A program made the translations under genes and the position numbers. A DNA stretch of 34,973 nt from NCBI GenBank assembly GCA_003702465.1, contig REGF01000004.1:1-34973 (forward strand). Reading direction: 5' to 3'. A model generated the notes under the pieces. It saw nothing but the letters and a program-made list of their open reading frames with translations. It had not been told where the DNA came from and did no database searches. Below, one piece after another: positions 1 through 8,472 of this stretch. This DNA comes from Candidatus Nitrosomarinus sp. (lineage in GTDB: Archaea; Thermoproteota; Nitrososphaeria; Nitrososphaerales; Nitrosopumilaceae). Numbering within the stretch: position 1 is the first letter of the stretch; each line of letters opens with the position of its first letter.

Positions 1-1238
1 GTTTTGATAAATCTCATTGTGTGTGTTGTAACTGGTTCTGTAAAGTCACCACCAGATGGTGAAACAGCACCAATCAAAGTTACAGAACCGTCACGGTCTG
101 GACTTCCAGCTGCTCTAACACGGCCTGCTCTTTCATAAAATTCTGCTAATCTTGATGCAAGATAAGATGGATATCCTTCTTCTGCTGGCATTTCTTCTAA
201 TCTACCACTCATTTCTCTTAATGCTTCAGCCCATCTACTTGTAGAATCTGCTACAAGAACGACGTCTTTACCCATGTCTCTATAATATTCTGCAATTGTA
301 ACTCCAGTGTAGATACTTGCTTCTCTTGCTGCTACTGGCATGTTACTAGTATTTGCAACAAGTACAGTTCTATCCATGAGAGGTTTTCCACTACGTGGAT
401 CTTTTAGGTGTGGGAATTCAACTAATACTTCAGTCATTTCATTTCCTCTTTCACCACAACCAATGTAAACAACAACTTGTGAATTTGCCCATTTTGCAAT
501 TTGGTGTAATGTAACGGTTTTTCCAGTTCCAAATGCTCCAGGAATTGAACCAGTTCCTCCTTTAGCAATTGGGAAGAATGTATCAATTACACGTTGTCCA
601 GTTAGTAATGGAACTGTTGCATCATATCTGGTGTTATATGGACGTGGTTTTCGTACAGGCCATTTATGATACCTTTTGAGTGGTACATTTTCACCATCTT
701 TTTCAACAGTTGCTAATTCAGTTTCTAAATTATAATCTCCTTCAGATACAAGGTTTGAAATTTTTCCGCCAGGATGATTTGGTGGAACCATAATAGAGTG
801 TTCAATAAGATCAGTTTCTTGAACAGTTCCAATTACATTACCTGGTAAAACTTCATCACCATTGCTTGCAACTGGAACAAAGTGGTATGTCTTCTCCATA
901 TCAACTGGAGTAGTGGTAATACCTCTGCCAATGAATGATCCAGATGCTTTTGATAATTCTTTTAGTGGTCTTTGAATTCCGTCATAAAGTTGTCCAATAA
1001 TTCCTGGACCTAATAATACACTAAGTGGGTTTCCGGTTCCAATTACTGGTTCACCTGGTTTTAATCCACTGGTTGATTCATAAACTTGAATAAATGCAAC
1101 ATCACCAGTTAATCTAATTACTTCACCGACTAATTTTGAATCTCCTACTGTGACAGTTTCATACATTTTGGCGTCAGCCATTCCATCAGCTCTTACTGCT
1201 GGACCGCTTACCCATACAATTCTGCCTTGTGCTGTCAT
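1..1238 (-). CDS. atpA: A-type ATP synthase catalytic subunit A (3' end beyond window)
   Basis: Catalytic subunit of the membrane A1Ao ATP synthase, which binds ATP in the A3B3 head and couples ATP synthesis to ion flow. The first 412 codons are present; the C-terminus lies beyond the left edge. The N-terminal beta-barrel begins GRIVWVSGPAVRADGM, followed by the long non-homologous insert typical of A subunits. The P-loop reads GAFGTGKT, then the GERGNEM segment and the Walker B region VVLVADSTSRWAEALREMSG. The last visible part (SPSGGDFTEPVT) matches the conserved nucleotide-site end of the family. The ATG start lies one base after the stop of subunit E, so the two are co-transcribed; B and D probably follow off the left edge. 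The identification is secure. Confidence 0.97.
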   Translation of the reverse strand, partial: MTAQGRIVWVSGPAVRADGMADAKMYETVTVGDSKLVGEVIRLTGDVAFIQVYESTSGLKPGEPVIGTGNPLSVLLGPGIIGQLYDGIQRPLKELSKASGSFIGRGITTTPVDMEKTYHFVPVASNGDEVLPGNVIGTVQETDLIEHSIMVPPNHPGGKISNLVSEGDYNLETELATVEKDGENVPLKRYHKWPVRKPRPYNTRYDATVPLLTGQRVIDTFFPIAKGGTGSIPGAFGTGKTVTLHQIAKWANSQVVVYIGCGERGNEMTEVLVEFPHLKDPRSGKPLMDRTVLVANTSNMPVAAREASIYTGVTIAEYYRDMGKDVVLVADSTSRWAEALREMSGRLEEMPAEEGYPSYLASRLAEFYERAGRVRAAGSPDRDGSVTLIGAVSPSGGDFTEPVTTHTMRFIK

Positions 1239-1239
1239 C

Positions 1240-1854
1240 TTATTCTTTTACCCCGAATTTTGATGCAATTTCTTTCCTAATTAAAGGCTTTAATCGATCG
1301 ATCTTTGCATCAATAGTGTTATCGAATTTCATAGCTCCGTCTTTGGACTGAATTTTAACACCGCCAATGCATTCAATTGTTTCAGATGATAGTTCAGAAC
1401 CAGCAAAATTTGCTAATGTTGATTGAACTACATCACGATCTTTAGAGTTTGTAAATACTATAACTTCAGATGTTCCTAAAACTTGAGTGGATTCATCTAA
1501 TAATGACTTAATGAGATTTGCATAATCGCCACTGCGATCAGAATTGGAAATTTCATCTACTGCTTTTGTAAAAACTCGAGAAACAGCATCTTCTACTGCT
1601 AAAAGTTGCTTGTTTCTTGCTTCAATATCAGAACTTCCTACAATTTGTTTTTCTAGTTTATCTGCCTCTTTTCGTCCATCTGCAACAATTTTGTCATATT
1701 CTTCTTCTAATTTAGTCACAGAATTGTCAAGAGTTTGATGGGAATCGCTTAGTGCGCCATCTAAATTGGCCAATACGTCTTGTTCAGTTTGATCGAGTAT
1801 CTTATCAATTGTTTTTTCAAGAGAAGAATTTGCCAATATCACGCGTTTTACCAT
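1240..1854 (-). CDS. atpE: A-type ATP synthase subunit E (peripheral stalk)
   Basis: Peripheral-stalk subunit E (204 aa), which with H holds the A3B3 head against rotation. The sequence has a long charged N-terminal helix suited to a coiled coil (about residues 10-110) and a mixed alpha/beta C-terminal part containing the family-like segment ECIGGVKIQSKDGAMKFDNT. It directly precedes subunit A with one base between. The ATG at 1852-1854 is the obvious start, but a TATA-like box (TTAAAA) sits only about 10 bp before it. If that box is used, transcription would begin near 1841, and GTG at codon 5 or TTG at codon 7 would be the leaderless start. A second AT-rich box near 1895-1905 would instead give a short leader to the ATG. 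Confidence 0.92.
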   Translation of the reverse strand: MVKRVILANSSLEKTIDKILDQTEQDVLANLDGALSDSHQTLDNSVTKLEEEYDKIVADGRKEADKLEKQIVGSSDIEARNKQLLAVEDAVSRVFTKAVDEISNSDRSGDYANLIKSLLDESTQVLGTSEVIVFTNSKDRDVVQSTLANFAGSELSSETIECIGGVKIQSKDGAMKFDNTIDAKIDRLKPLIRKEIASKFGVKE

Positions 1855-1858
1855 AATA

Positions 1859-1873
1859 GATTTTAATGTTTGG
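1859..1873 (-). promoter_or_regulatory. Promoter element CCAAACATTAAAATC before atpE-atpA
   Basis: On the minus strand this 15-base element contains a TATA-like core (ATTAAAA) just upstream of atpE. The identical 15 bases occur before atpC on the plus strand at 7394-7408, about 36 bases before its ATG. The identity is seen directly; a shared promoter or regulator site is inferred. Confidence 0.5.
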
Positions 1874-1930
1874 AAAAGAAAATTCTGTTGAGAAAGATAT
1901 TAAAAACTAAGAAATTTTCACAGGATTAAC

Positions 1931-4030
1931 TTGGCTATAGCTGATCTGAAACTTGGAAGTATAATTTTACCAAGATCTGAGTCGCCAAAGGCCATTTCTA
2001 GATTGACTGAGTTTGAATGGTTTCATAAAATTGATACAGATAACGATACAGTAACTCCAGAAATTGATGATTTGTTATTAGAAGCCCAAAAGACCTACCA
2101 ATCCATTGATGATGTTGTCAAAGGTCTAGGAGTACCTCCAATGGTAGGAATTATGGAGATTATGTTCAAAGGAACTATGATCAAAAAGAAGGACTACGAA
2201 GTTGGCGAAATTGAAGATATGGTCAAAGACTTGATTCAAAGAACACCATCAATTATTGATGAACCTGCTAAACTTTTAGAAGAACAAGCTGATACAAAAC
2301 GCTCACTTGAAGAATATACATCACTTAAAGAAACACTCGAAGTTGCAAAAAAGCTAAACATTGATCTTTCAGGATTTGGATTAATGAAATATTTTTACAC
2401 AAATCTCTTTGTTATTGATTCAAAAGACTATGAGGAAATTAGTAGAGCATTAGATGGAATTACATATTACAAATATGATTTAGCCCTTAAAGAAAAATCA
2501 GCAATTTTAGTAATTGCTAGTGTGGAGGATTCTGATAAAGCACTAAAAGTGCTCAGAGGTTTCAATGCAAATCCATTTTCCATTCCTGAAGGAATTCCTC
2601 AAATTCCAGCTGAGGCATATGCAATGGCTGAGGCTAAAATTAAAGAATTAACTTCAAAGCAATCAACAATTACAAAACAAATTGCAAAAATTACAAAGAA
2701 AATTAGACGTGATATTTTAGCAATTCATGAGGAAGCTCAAGTTGCAAAAGACGTTCTTGAAACACTAAGAAAACCAGGTGGAACCAAGAACTTTGCAGTT
2801 ATTCAAGGATTCATTCCATCAAAGATGGAAGAGAAATTTAAGAATGCAACTAAAGAATGGATGTCAGTTTCTGAAGACGTTACAGATCCTAAATTAAAAG
2901 AACAAGTTCCAACTTTATTTGATAACAAAAAATTTGTTAGAACATTTGAAGTAATTACAGAAAGTCAGGGAATTCCAAGAAAAGGAGAAGCTGACCCAAC
3001 ACCTATGATTGCTTTGATGTGGCCAATTTTCTACGGATTGATGTTTGCAGACGTTGGTCACGGATTATTGTTAATGGGAATGGGATTATTATTCAAATTC
3101 AAAGGACAAGGAAATCTTTCAAGATGGGGAATGCTAATTGCAATTTCCGGAGCATCTGCAGCTATAGCGGGTGTTGGAGCAGGTGAAGCGTTTGGATTCC
3201 ACCTTGAGTACTTGGGACCATTAGGAGGAATGTTAGAGAAAGGAGGAATTTTACATTCAGTAAGCTGGCTTGTAGGAATTATCAGTGTTGCAGAATTAAC
3301 ATTTGAACAAGTAATCAACATCCTCAAAGTATCATTATTCATTGGAATTGTTCATTTAGTTTGGGCAATGATTCTACATGTTAAGAAATTAGCTCAAGAG
3401 GGCAAAAAATTTGTAATGTTCATGGAAGCAATTCCAAGCATCACACTATACGGCGGAATTGTCGTTATCATGATGTGTGCAATTGGTGCAAACTATGATG
3501 TCATGAATATGTATTCTAAAGTGCATACAGAAGCAGTTCCTTGGGTAACAGTATTCTTAGGTGATTGGGCACAAGTTTGGATTGTTACTAGAATTGCAGT
3601 AATTATTGTAATTGCATCAATGGTTATGATGATGATTGGAGGAATTATGCATGCAAAGAAGCATCCAGAAGATGGAGGTTCGGCAGCAAATGTTGTGATG
3701 GAAGTATTCTTAGGTAAAACAGTAGAAGCGCTAGCTCACACAATCAGTTATGCCAGACTTGGAATTATGCTGCTGGTGCATGCTGCGCTATTAATGACAG
3801 TTAACAATGCATTCAAATCACTAGGTGGTGCTGAATCAGGTGCTGCAATGGCAATGATCATTGGAGGTAACTTGGGAATTATGATGATTGAAGGATTAAT
3901 TGTATACATCCAGTCTCTCAGATTGCACTTGTATGAATTCTTTACAAAATGGTACAGTGGTGGTTCAGAACCATTTAGACAAATTAGACCAGAACTAATT
4001 TACAATCAGTTCATCTGGAAGAAAAAATAA
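1931..4030 (+). CDS. atpI: A-type ATP synthase subunit I (membrane stator, a-subunit)
   Basis: Membrane subunit I (699 aa), whose C-terminal helices carry ions past the proteolipid ring and whose cytoplasmic N-terminus anchors the peripheral stalks. The N-terminal half (about 1-340) is hydrophilic with coiled-coil stretches (LKETLEVAKKL; ITKQIAKITKKIRR). The C-terminal half has about seven to eight hydrophobic segments, starting at MIALMWPIFYGLMFADVGHGLLL and including the conserved HTISYARLGIMLL, whose arginine is the essential half-channel residue of the family. The start is TTG with a modest AGGA a few bases upstream and a TATA-like box near 1892-1900. It is divergent from atpE-atpA across 76 bp, so the two arms of the ATPase cluster share one promoter region. 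Confidence 0.96.
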   Translation: MAIADLKLGSIILPRSESPKAISRLTEFEWFHKIDTDNDTVTPEIDDLLLEAQKTYQSIDDVVKGLGVPPMVGIMEIMFKGTMIKKKDYEVGEIEDMVKDLIQRTPSIIDEPAKLLEEQADTKRSLEEYTSLKETLEVAKKLNIDLSGFGLMKYFYTNLFVIDSKDYEEISRALDGITYYKYDLALKEKSAILVIASVEDSDKALKVLRGFNANPFSIPEGIPQIPAEAYAMAEAKIKELTSKQSTITKQIAKITKKIRRDILAIHEEAQVAKDVLETLRKPGGTKNFAVIQGFIPSKMEEKFKNATKEWMSVSEDVTDPKLKEQVPTLFDNKKFVRTFEVITESQGIPRKGEADPTPMIALMWPIFYGLMFADVGHGLLLMGMGLLFKFKGQGNLSRWGMLIAISGASAAIAGVGAGEAFGFHLEYLGPLGGMLEKGGILHSVSWLVGIISVAELTFEQVINILKVSLFIGIVHLVWAMILHVKKLAQEGKKFVMFMEAIPSITLYGGIVVIMMCAIGANYDVMNMYSKVHTEAVPWVTVFLGDWAQVWIVTRIAVIIVIASMVMMMIGGIMHAKKHPEDGGSAANVVMEVFLGKTVEALAHTISYARLGIMLLVHAALLMTVNNAFKSLGGAESGAAMAMIIGGNLGIMMIEGLIVYIQSLRLHLYEFFTKWYSGGSEPFRQIRPELIYNQFIWKKK

Positions 4031-4103
4031 ATTTTAAAATTATTTTATTGCTTTTACTAAACTTGAAATTTTTCTACCGATAATTTTTTCTCAATACTTT
4101 AAT

Positions 4104-4877
4104 TCATTCTATAGGCAATTTGAGATTATTTCCCCATTCGCCCCAAGATCCCAAATACACTTTGACATTTTGGAATCCAAGTTTTTTTAAAACTAAAAAT
4201 GAATTGGCAGCTCTATATGCTCCCTGACAATAAGTGACGATTTCAGAGTCCTTTGGAATGTCATACATTTTAGATAATTCATCATCATTTTTGAAGGTGC
4301 CATCTTCAGAGATATTTTGATTCCAATCAATATTGATAGAATTAGGGATATGTCCAGTTTGAGCAGCTCTTACTATAGTTCCGTCATACTCACCAGTAGA
4401 ACGAGCATCAATTATTTTCAAATTATCTAAATTATCTCTAATATGTTCAAATCCAGAAATTATTTCAGGATTGATTTTTCCTAAAAAATTTGATGGTTTG
4501 AAATTATTTGCTTTTGTTTCAGTAGGGAGATTTTCTTTTTTCCATTTTGTAATTCCTCCATCTAACATTGAGACATTTTGATGTGAAAAATACATCAACA
4601 TCCAAACACCTCTTGCTGCAAGCATACCAGATACAGAATCATAAAAGATGACTTTTTTTTCTGGTGTAACACCAAGAAATGAAAATAGTTTTCTTGTTTG
4701 ATCATTGAAATTATCAATTCCATTTTTTGTTGTATCAATCCAATGAAATGCAAATAAGTCTAAATGAACTGCTCCGGGAATATGACCCTCAGAATATTCT
4801 TTGAATGAACGAGTATCAGCAATTATTACATCAGAATTATCAATGATTGAATTTAATTCGGATGTTGAAATTAACAT
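4104..4877 (-). CDS. Two-domain rhodanese (sulfurtransferase)
   Basis: Tandem rhodanese protein (257 aa) of the thiosulfate/3-mercaptopyruvate sulfurtransferase family; it moves sulfane sulfur from a donor through a cysteine persulfide. The N-terminal domain (about 1-115) keeps the fold signatures (ADTRSFKEYSEGHIPGAVHLD) but has Asp-Ser in place of the active cysteine (VIFYDSVSG), as usual for the structural half. The C-terminal domain (about 130-257) has IDARSTGEYDG and the active loop CQGAYRAA, with cysteine at the loop start and arginine at its end. There is no signal peptide, so it is cytoplasmic. It is convergent with atpI and has an AT-rich TATA-like stretch about 25-30 bp before the start. 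The physiological sulfur donor cannot be read from the sequence. Confidence 0.9.
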   Translation of the reverse strand: MLISTSELNSIIDNSDVIIADTRSFKEYSEGHIPGAVHLDLFAFHWIDTTKNGIDNFNDQTRKLFSFLGVTPEKKVIFYDSVSGMLAARGVWMLMYFSHQNVSMLDGGITKWKKENLPTETKANNFKPSNFLGKINPEIISGFEHIRDNLDNLKIIDARSTGEYDGTIVRAAQTGHIPNSINIDWNQNISEDGTFKNDDELSKMYDIPKDSEIVTYCQGAYRAANSFLVLKKLGFQNVKVYLGSWGEWGNNLKLPIE

Positions 4878-4918
4878 ATTTTTGATAAAAAATTCAATGA
4901 TAAATAAATTACATTAGT

Positions 4919-4934
4919 GTCCAAAATAGTCCAA
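4919..4934. repeat. Direct repeat GTCCAA, 10-bp period, before the rhodanese gene
   Basis: GTCCAA occurs at 4919-4924 and 4929-4934, one helical turn apart, upstream of the rhodanese promoter. This spacing suits a protein reading one DNA face. A partly overlapping 9-mer, TTAGTGTCC (4914-4922), is found reversed in the amt promoter (6612-6620). An operator role is inferred. Confidence 0.3.
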
Positions 4935-4954
4935 GATAATTTTTATGAAAATTC

Positions 4955-4971
4955 CTTACACATAGTGTAAG
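4955..4971. repeat. Perfect inverted repeat CTTACAC-ATA-GTGTAAG
   Basis: Two perfect 7-bp arms separated by 3 bases lie between the end of amt and the rhodanese promoter. It could be a hairpin at the end of the amt message, following the U-rich tract next to its stop codon, or a dimeric regulator site upstream of the rhodanese gene. The sequence does not decide between these. Confidence 0.45.
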
Positions 4972-4979
4972 AGAGAATT

Positions 4980-5008
4980 AAATAAAAAGAAGAAAAAAGG
5001 GTTTTTTT
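4980..5008 (-). terminator. U-rich terminator after amt
   Basis: Directly after the amt stop codon the minus-strand transcript runs through three T-rich stretches separated by CCC, CTTC and A. Such oligo-T runs are the usual archaeal termination signal. Confidence 0.5.
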
Positions 5009-6574
5009 CTATTCGTTTACGTATGCTCTTTCGCCATGTTGTGCCAAATCGAGACCAATCTCCTCTTCTTTTGGAGTTACTCTGATTCCGCCTGGCCATA
5101 CTGCGTCCATTACCTTTAGGATTACAATGGTTACACCAAATGCATATCCAATTGAGATAACTGCTGCTGCAATACTGATTGCTTGGGTCTCCATTCCTTC
5201 TGGAGTTCCAGTCCATGCACCAATACCGTCTCCGGTATCCCAGATGTGTGGACTTGCTAATGTACCTGTCAAAATTGCACCTGTAAGACCACCCATTCCG
5301 TGTATTCCCCATACATCTAATGCATCGTCCCATTTGCGTGCGTTCTTGAATGCTACACAAGCATAACAAACTGTACCAGCGGCAATTCCCATAATAATTG
5401 CAGCCATTGGACCTACCCAACCTGAAGCTGGAGTGATTGTTACCAATCCTGCTACTGCACCTGATGCTGCACCAACAATACTTGGTTTTCCTGTATGTGC
5501 CCATGACATCAAGACCCAAGTAACTGCGGCCATACCAGTTGCGGTATTAGTTACAGTCCATGCGCTGACGGTAATGCCGTCTACCATTGCTTCACTACCT
5601 GCGTTAAAGCCGAACCAACCGAACCAGAGGAGACTTGTACCAAGTACTACCATTGGAATGTTGTGTGGCTCCATTGGAACTTTGCCATATCCAAGTCTTC
5701 TGCCAAGGACTAAGGCTCCGGCCAATGCTGCAAATCCTGAAGAAATGTGTACTACAGTACCACCAGCAAAGTCTAATGCATGTGATGGCGATAGGTCTGG
5801 ATCAAAGTCTAATCCACCTCCTCCTATGAAACCGCCTCCCCAGACCCAGTGTGCTATTGGATCATAAACGAAGGTTCCCCATAAGAGTACGAATATCATC
5901 AATGCGCTGAATTTGATTCTGTCAATCAAACCACCAATAATTAGAATTGGTGTGATGATGGCAAATGTTCCTTGGAACATTGCAAACATTTGGTGAGGAA
6001 TAGTTCCAGGCCAGCCTTGACTACAATAGTCGCCATCCTTAAACTCCTGCATCTGGTAAGCATTTGACCATGTATCTGCACAAGGACCCACTTCACCTAA
6101 TGGTGCATAGTGAGAAACCATGTTAAATCCTGCATAGTCTAGACTTCCCATGTACATGTTTGCGCCTTCATCGGCATTTGGTGCAAATGCTAGTGAGTAA
6201 CCCCATAGTACCCATTGAACTGACATGAGTCCCATAACAATGAGAGTCATACCAAGAACGTTGACGATGTTCTTTGATCTGGCTAAACCGCCATAAAAGA
6301 AACCGACTCCAGGTGACATAAGAAGTACTAATGATGTTGCGGTAAGCATCCATGCTGTATCACCAGTGTCTATAAGACATGGTAGATATCCACCGTCGCC
6401 ATCATCGTACCAGCATTCGTTAGGGTTACCAGTGTAAATTCCACTAGTTCCCTTAACATATCCGTCCATACCATCATCAACACTTTGTGCATATGCTGTT
6501 GACATAGCACCAGTTGCTGTGATTGATACTGCGGCTACAAGTAATAGAGCATACTTGTAGTTTCTAGAATTCAT
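5009..6574 (-). CDS. amt: Ammonium transporter Amt
   Basis: Amt/Rh-family ammonium channel (521 aa) that brings NH4+/NH3 across the membrane; in ammonia oxidisers the product serves nitrogen assimilation and perhaps energy supply. The N-terminal signal peptide (residues 1-29, ending AYA) implies an N-out topology. Then come about eleven membrane helices, an extracellular loop with cysteines (NECWYDDGDGGYLPC), and the two pore histidines in DFAGGTVVHISSG (His276) and WGIHGMGG (His425). The cytoplasmic tail ends near TPKEEEIGLDLAQHGERAY, the conserved C-terminal regulatory motif contacted by PII proteins in other Amts. No glnK gene lies next to it. A TATA-like box 26 bp upstream predicts a leaderless mRNA. 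GC content is locally higher than in the neighbours, as is common for highly expressed genes in such genomes. Confidence 0.97.
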   Translation of the reverse strand: MNSRNYKYALLLVAAVSITATGAMSTAYAQSVDDGMDGYVKGTSGIYTGNPNECWYDDGDGGYLPCLIDTGDTAWMLTATSLVLLMSPGVGFFYGGLARSKNIVNVLGMTLIVMGLMSVQWVLWGYSLAFAPNADEGANMYMGSLDYAGFNMVSHYAPLGEVGPCADTWSNAYQMQEFKDGDYCSQGWPGTIPHQMFAMFQGTFAIITPILIIGGLIDRIKFSALMIFVLLWGTFVYDPIAHWVWGGGFIGGGGLDFDPDLSPSHALDFAGGTVVHISSGFAALAGALVLGRRLGYGKVPMEPHNIPMVVLGTSLLWFGWFGFNAGSEAMVDGITVSAWTVTNTATGMAAVTWVLMSWAHTGKPSIVGAASGAVAGLVTITPASGWVGPMAAIIMGIAAGTVCYACVAFKNARKWDDALDVWGIHGMGGLTGAILTGTLASPHIWDTGDGIGAWTGTPEGMETQAISIAAAVISIGYAFGVTIVILKVMDAVWPGGIRVTPKEEEIGLDLAQHGERAYVNE

Positions 6575-6596
6575 TAGATTTTAACGAAATTGAATC

Positions 6597-6604
6597 TTAT
6601 TAAA
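6597..6604 (-). promoter_or_regulatory. TATA box of amt
   Basis: Minus-strand TTTAATAA, preceded by GTGC, is centred about 26 bp before the amt ATG (6574). This is the right distance for transcription to start at or next to the start codon, so amt is probably leaderless. Confidence 0.55.
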
Positions 6605-6647
6605 GCACTGAGGACACTAAAATCAATCTAAAAGTAAGTTATTATAT

Positions 6648-6699
6648 TATAAAATATTATGATAGTAACATAGAAAATGAAATTTATGTTAAGGGTGAT
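6648..6699 (+). promoter_or_regulatory. TATA box and ribosome-binding site for the 6703 gene
   Basis: TTATAAAATA at 6648-6657 lies about 50 bp before the ATG, leaving a leader of roughly 25 bases. That leader contains GGGTGAT (6693-6699), a good match to the archaeal Shine-Dalgarno GGAGGTGATC, three bases before the start codon. This contrasts with the leaderless amt transcript on the other side. Confidence 0.55.
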
Positions 6700-6702
6700 T
6701 AA

Positions 6703-7371
6703 ATGAAAGGAAAGTCAAAAGGGAAGTTAGCAATTTTTGATACATTCAAGACTAAAGATAACGATCTTACTGGAGAAGCAAAAAGACAAAGAGCAATCAT
6801 TACAATTCTTGGAACTGGGGGTAATCCTGCAGAAAGAACAAGAACTGGCATTTCACAAAAAATTGCAAAAAAACAAAAAATAGCATGGAAGAATATCTAC
6901 TCTGGAATTTTTAGAGATCTAGATGAAATTTTACTTCCAATGGAGATCGCTGAAGAAGATGGAAGATTACCATTACAGAGGGGTCCAAAAGCTCTTCAAG
7001 AGAAAGGAATTCCGTATTATCATTTAACAAAAAAAGGAATTCTTGTTGGATTGGCAATTAATGGAATTGAAAACATGGAATTGCAGTTAAAAGAATTTTT
7101 TTCAAAATCAGATTCAGAAGATAAGGAATTTGAGAAAATATTGATGAAATTTATGACTAGTAGCCCTAATTTCACTTATTCAATTTTTCAGAAATATGTA
7201 AAGGCATTTTGTGAAGATAAAATTAGTGAATTATTACCATTTGATCTAACAAAATTAAAGGATCTATCTGATGAAAATCTTATAATTCAAAAAGAAATTC
7301 TTACAGCATTTCTGAAATTTACAAATCCAGAAAAAAAGGAAGCAACTGCATTTTTAGAGAAAATTGGTTAA
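6703..7371 (+). CDS. Unknown cytoplasmic protein, upstream of atpC
   Basis: A 222-residue soluble protein I do not recognise. It is lysine-rich. Residues about 25-50 contain AIITILGTGGNPAERTRTGIS followed by IAKKQKIAWKNIYSGIFRDLDEILLPM, which could be a helix-turn-helix-like region, then YYHLTKKGILVGLAING, which resembles the wing of a winged helix (as in Y-x-LT-xx-G). The C-terminal part is helical and acidic. A winged-helix transcription factor is therefore possible but not shown. It has its own TATA box and a strong GGGTGAT ribosome site, is divergent from amt, and is followed after 58 bp by atpC with its own promoter element. Its position suggests a role near ammonium uptake or the ATPase, without proof. 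Confidence 0.75.
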   Translation: MKGKSKGKLAIFDTFKTKDNDLTGEAKRQRAIITILGTGGNPAERTRTGISQKIAKKQKIAWKNIYSGIFRDLDEILLPMEIAEEDGRLPLQRGPKALQEKGIPYYHLTKKGILVGLAINGIENMELQLKEFFSKSDSEDKEFEKILMKFMTSSPNFTYSIFQKYVKAFCEDKISELLPFDLTKLKDLSDENLIIQKEILTAFLKFTNPEKKEATAFLEKIG

Positions 7372-7393
7372 AAATTCAAGATAATTTAGATCG

Positions 7394-7408
7394 CCAAACA
7401 TTAAAATC
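7394..7408 (+). promoter_or_regulatory. Promoter element CCAAACATTAAAATC before atpC
   Basis: Exact copy of the 15-mer found on the minus strand before atpE (1859-1873). Here the TATA-like ATTAAAA is about 25-30 bp before the ATG at 7430, correct spacing for a leaderless transcript. Confidence 0.55.
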
Positions 7409-7429
7409 CGTAATTCATGACGCATCAAT

Positions 7430-8464
7430 ATGGGCAAAAACGTCTATGCATCAGTAAAATCATACAGTCAGAGAGGAAAATTACTAAACAGATCCGATTT
7501 TCAGACTTTAGCAGAATCAAGAGATCTTGAAGAATTAATGACTAGAATTAAAAATACAATTTATGGTGATGCAGTTTCAGATGTTCAAAAACCATATACA
7601 TCACAAGGAATAGAATCAGGTCTACGTGGACATTTAGCAGATGTACATTATTCAATCGCAAAAACAGCTGGAGATTCACCAATTCTAGATGCATATTACA
7701 TGAAATTTATCATATCAAATTTGAAATTAATTTTGAAAGGAAAAGTGTTAGATAAATCACAAGAAGAAATTGAAACTCACATTAATTTGCATGCAGAAGA
7801 ACTAATCAAACAAAGAGATATCATTATCAAAGCACTTGTTTCAAAGGACCTAGAAGAAACAGTTGCTAGTTTGAATTCAGTTCAATTTGGTGAAGAAATT
7901 TCAAAAGCTGCAGCATTATACAATGAACAAAAAAATCTCCAGATTTTTGATACATATTTTGATAAAATTTTGTATCTCCAATTAGGTCGTGCCTTAAAAA
8001 ATACCAGAGACAGAGATGTCATTAAATTAGTTGGAATGGATGTTGATTTCTATAATCTTCTAAGTGTAATTAGAGGAAAATTGTGGGGTTTAGAAGAAGC
8101 ACAAATTCAAGATTTGATTGTTGCACAAACAGCAACAATTACAAGAGAATTATTAGGAAGAATGATTTCTGCAGCATCAATTAGAGATGCATTTGCTGAA
8201 TTAACTAACACAAAATACAAAAATTTGATTTCTCAAAATGAAAATGAATTAGATGCAGTAGCTGAATTTGAGAGATCATTTGAAATGGCACTTTATACCG
8301 CATCAACTAGATCATTTTCAAAAATGTTTAGTTTTGCCACAATTGTGGGAATTACAAAATTGACATCATTTGAAGTTAGAAACCTAGCAGCAATTGCATA
8401 TGCAGTAGAGCAAAAAATTCCTACAGAAATAACAATGTCGAAATTAATCGTACAAGAAGAATAA
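7430..8464 (+). CDS. atpC: A-type ATP synthase subunit C
   Basis: Subunit C (344 aa; V-ATPase d homologue), the funnel-shaped protein joining the central rotor to the proteolipid ring. The whole protein is helical with no membrane segment. Family-like features include the N-terminal YASVKSYSQRGKLLNRSDFQTLAESRDLEELM, and the repeated pattern of YYMKFIISNLKLILKGK and FYNLLSVIRGKLWGLE. The last helix carries the usual ending (EVRNLAAIAYAVEQKIP). It starts a second ATPase-linked transcription unit, about 6 kb from the A/E genes on the other side of amt, and shares a 15-base promoter element with them. The ATG fits a leaderless start. A small membrane-protein gene follows after 8 bp. Confidence 0.93.
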   Translation: MGKNVYASVKSYSQRGKLLNRSDFQTLAESRDLEELMTRIKNTIYGDAVSDVQKPYTSQGIESGLRGHLADVHYSIAKTAGDSPILDAYYMKFIISNLKLILKGKVLDKSQEEIETHINLHAEELIKQRDIIIKALVSKDLEETVASLNSVQFGEEISKAAALYNEQKNLQIFDTYFDKILYLQLGRALKNTRDRDVIKLVGMDVDFYNLLSVIRGKLWGLEEAQIQDLIVAQTATITRELLGRMISAASIRDAFAELTNTKYKNLISQNENELDAVAEFERSFEMALYTASTRSFSKMFSFATIVGITKLTSFEVRNLAAIAYAVEQKIPTEITMSKLIVQEE

Positions 8465-8472
8465 TTTGTAAA

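Noticed and set aside
4956..5519. Minus-strand open frame rich in Cys, Arg and Trp (about 187 codons)
   Set aside because: It lies inside amt in another frame, with composition typical of a shadow of a membrane-protein gene.
5127..5867. Plus-strand open frames opposite amt
   Set aside because: They are antisense to a well-identified gene; no promoter or ribosome site supports them.
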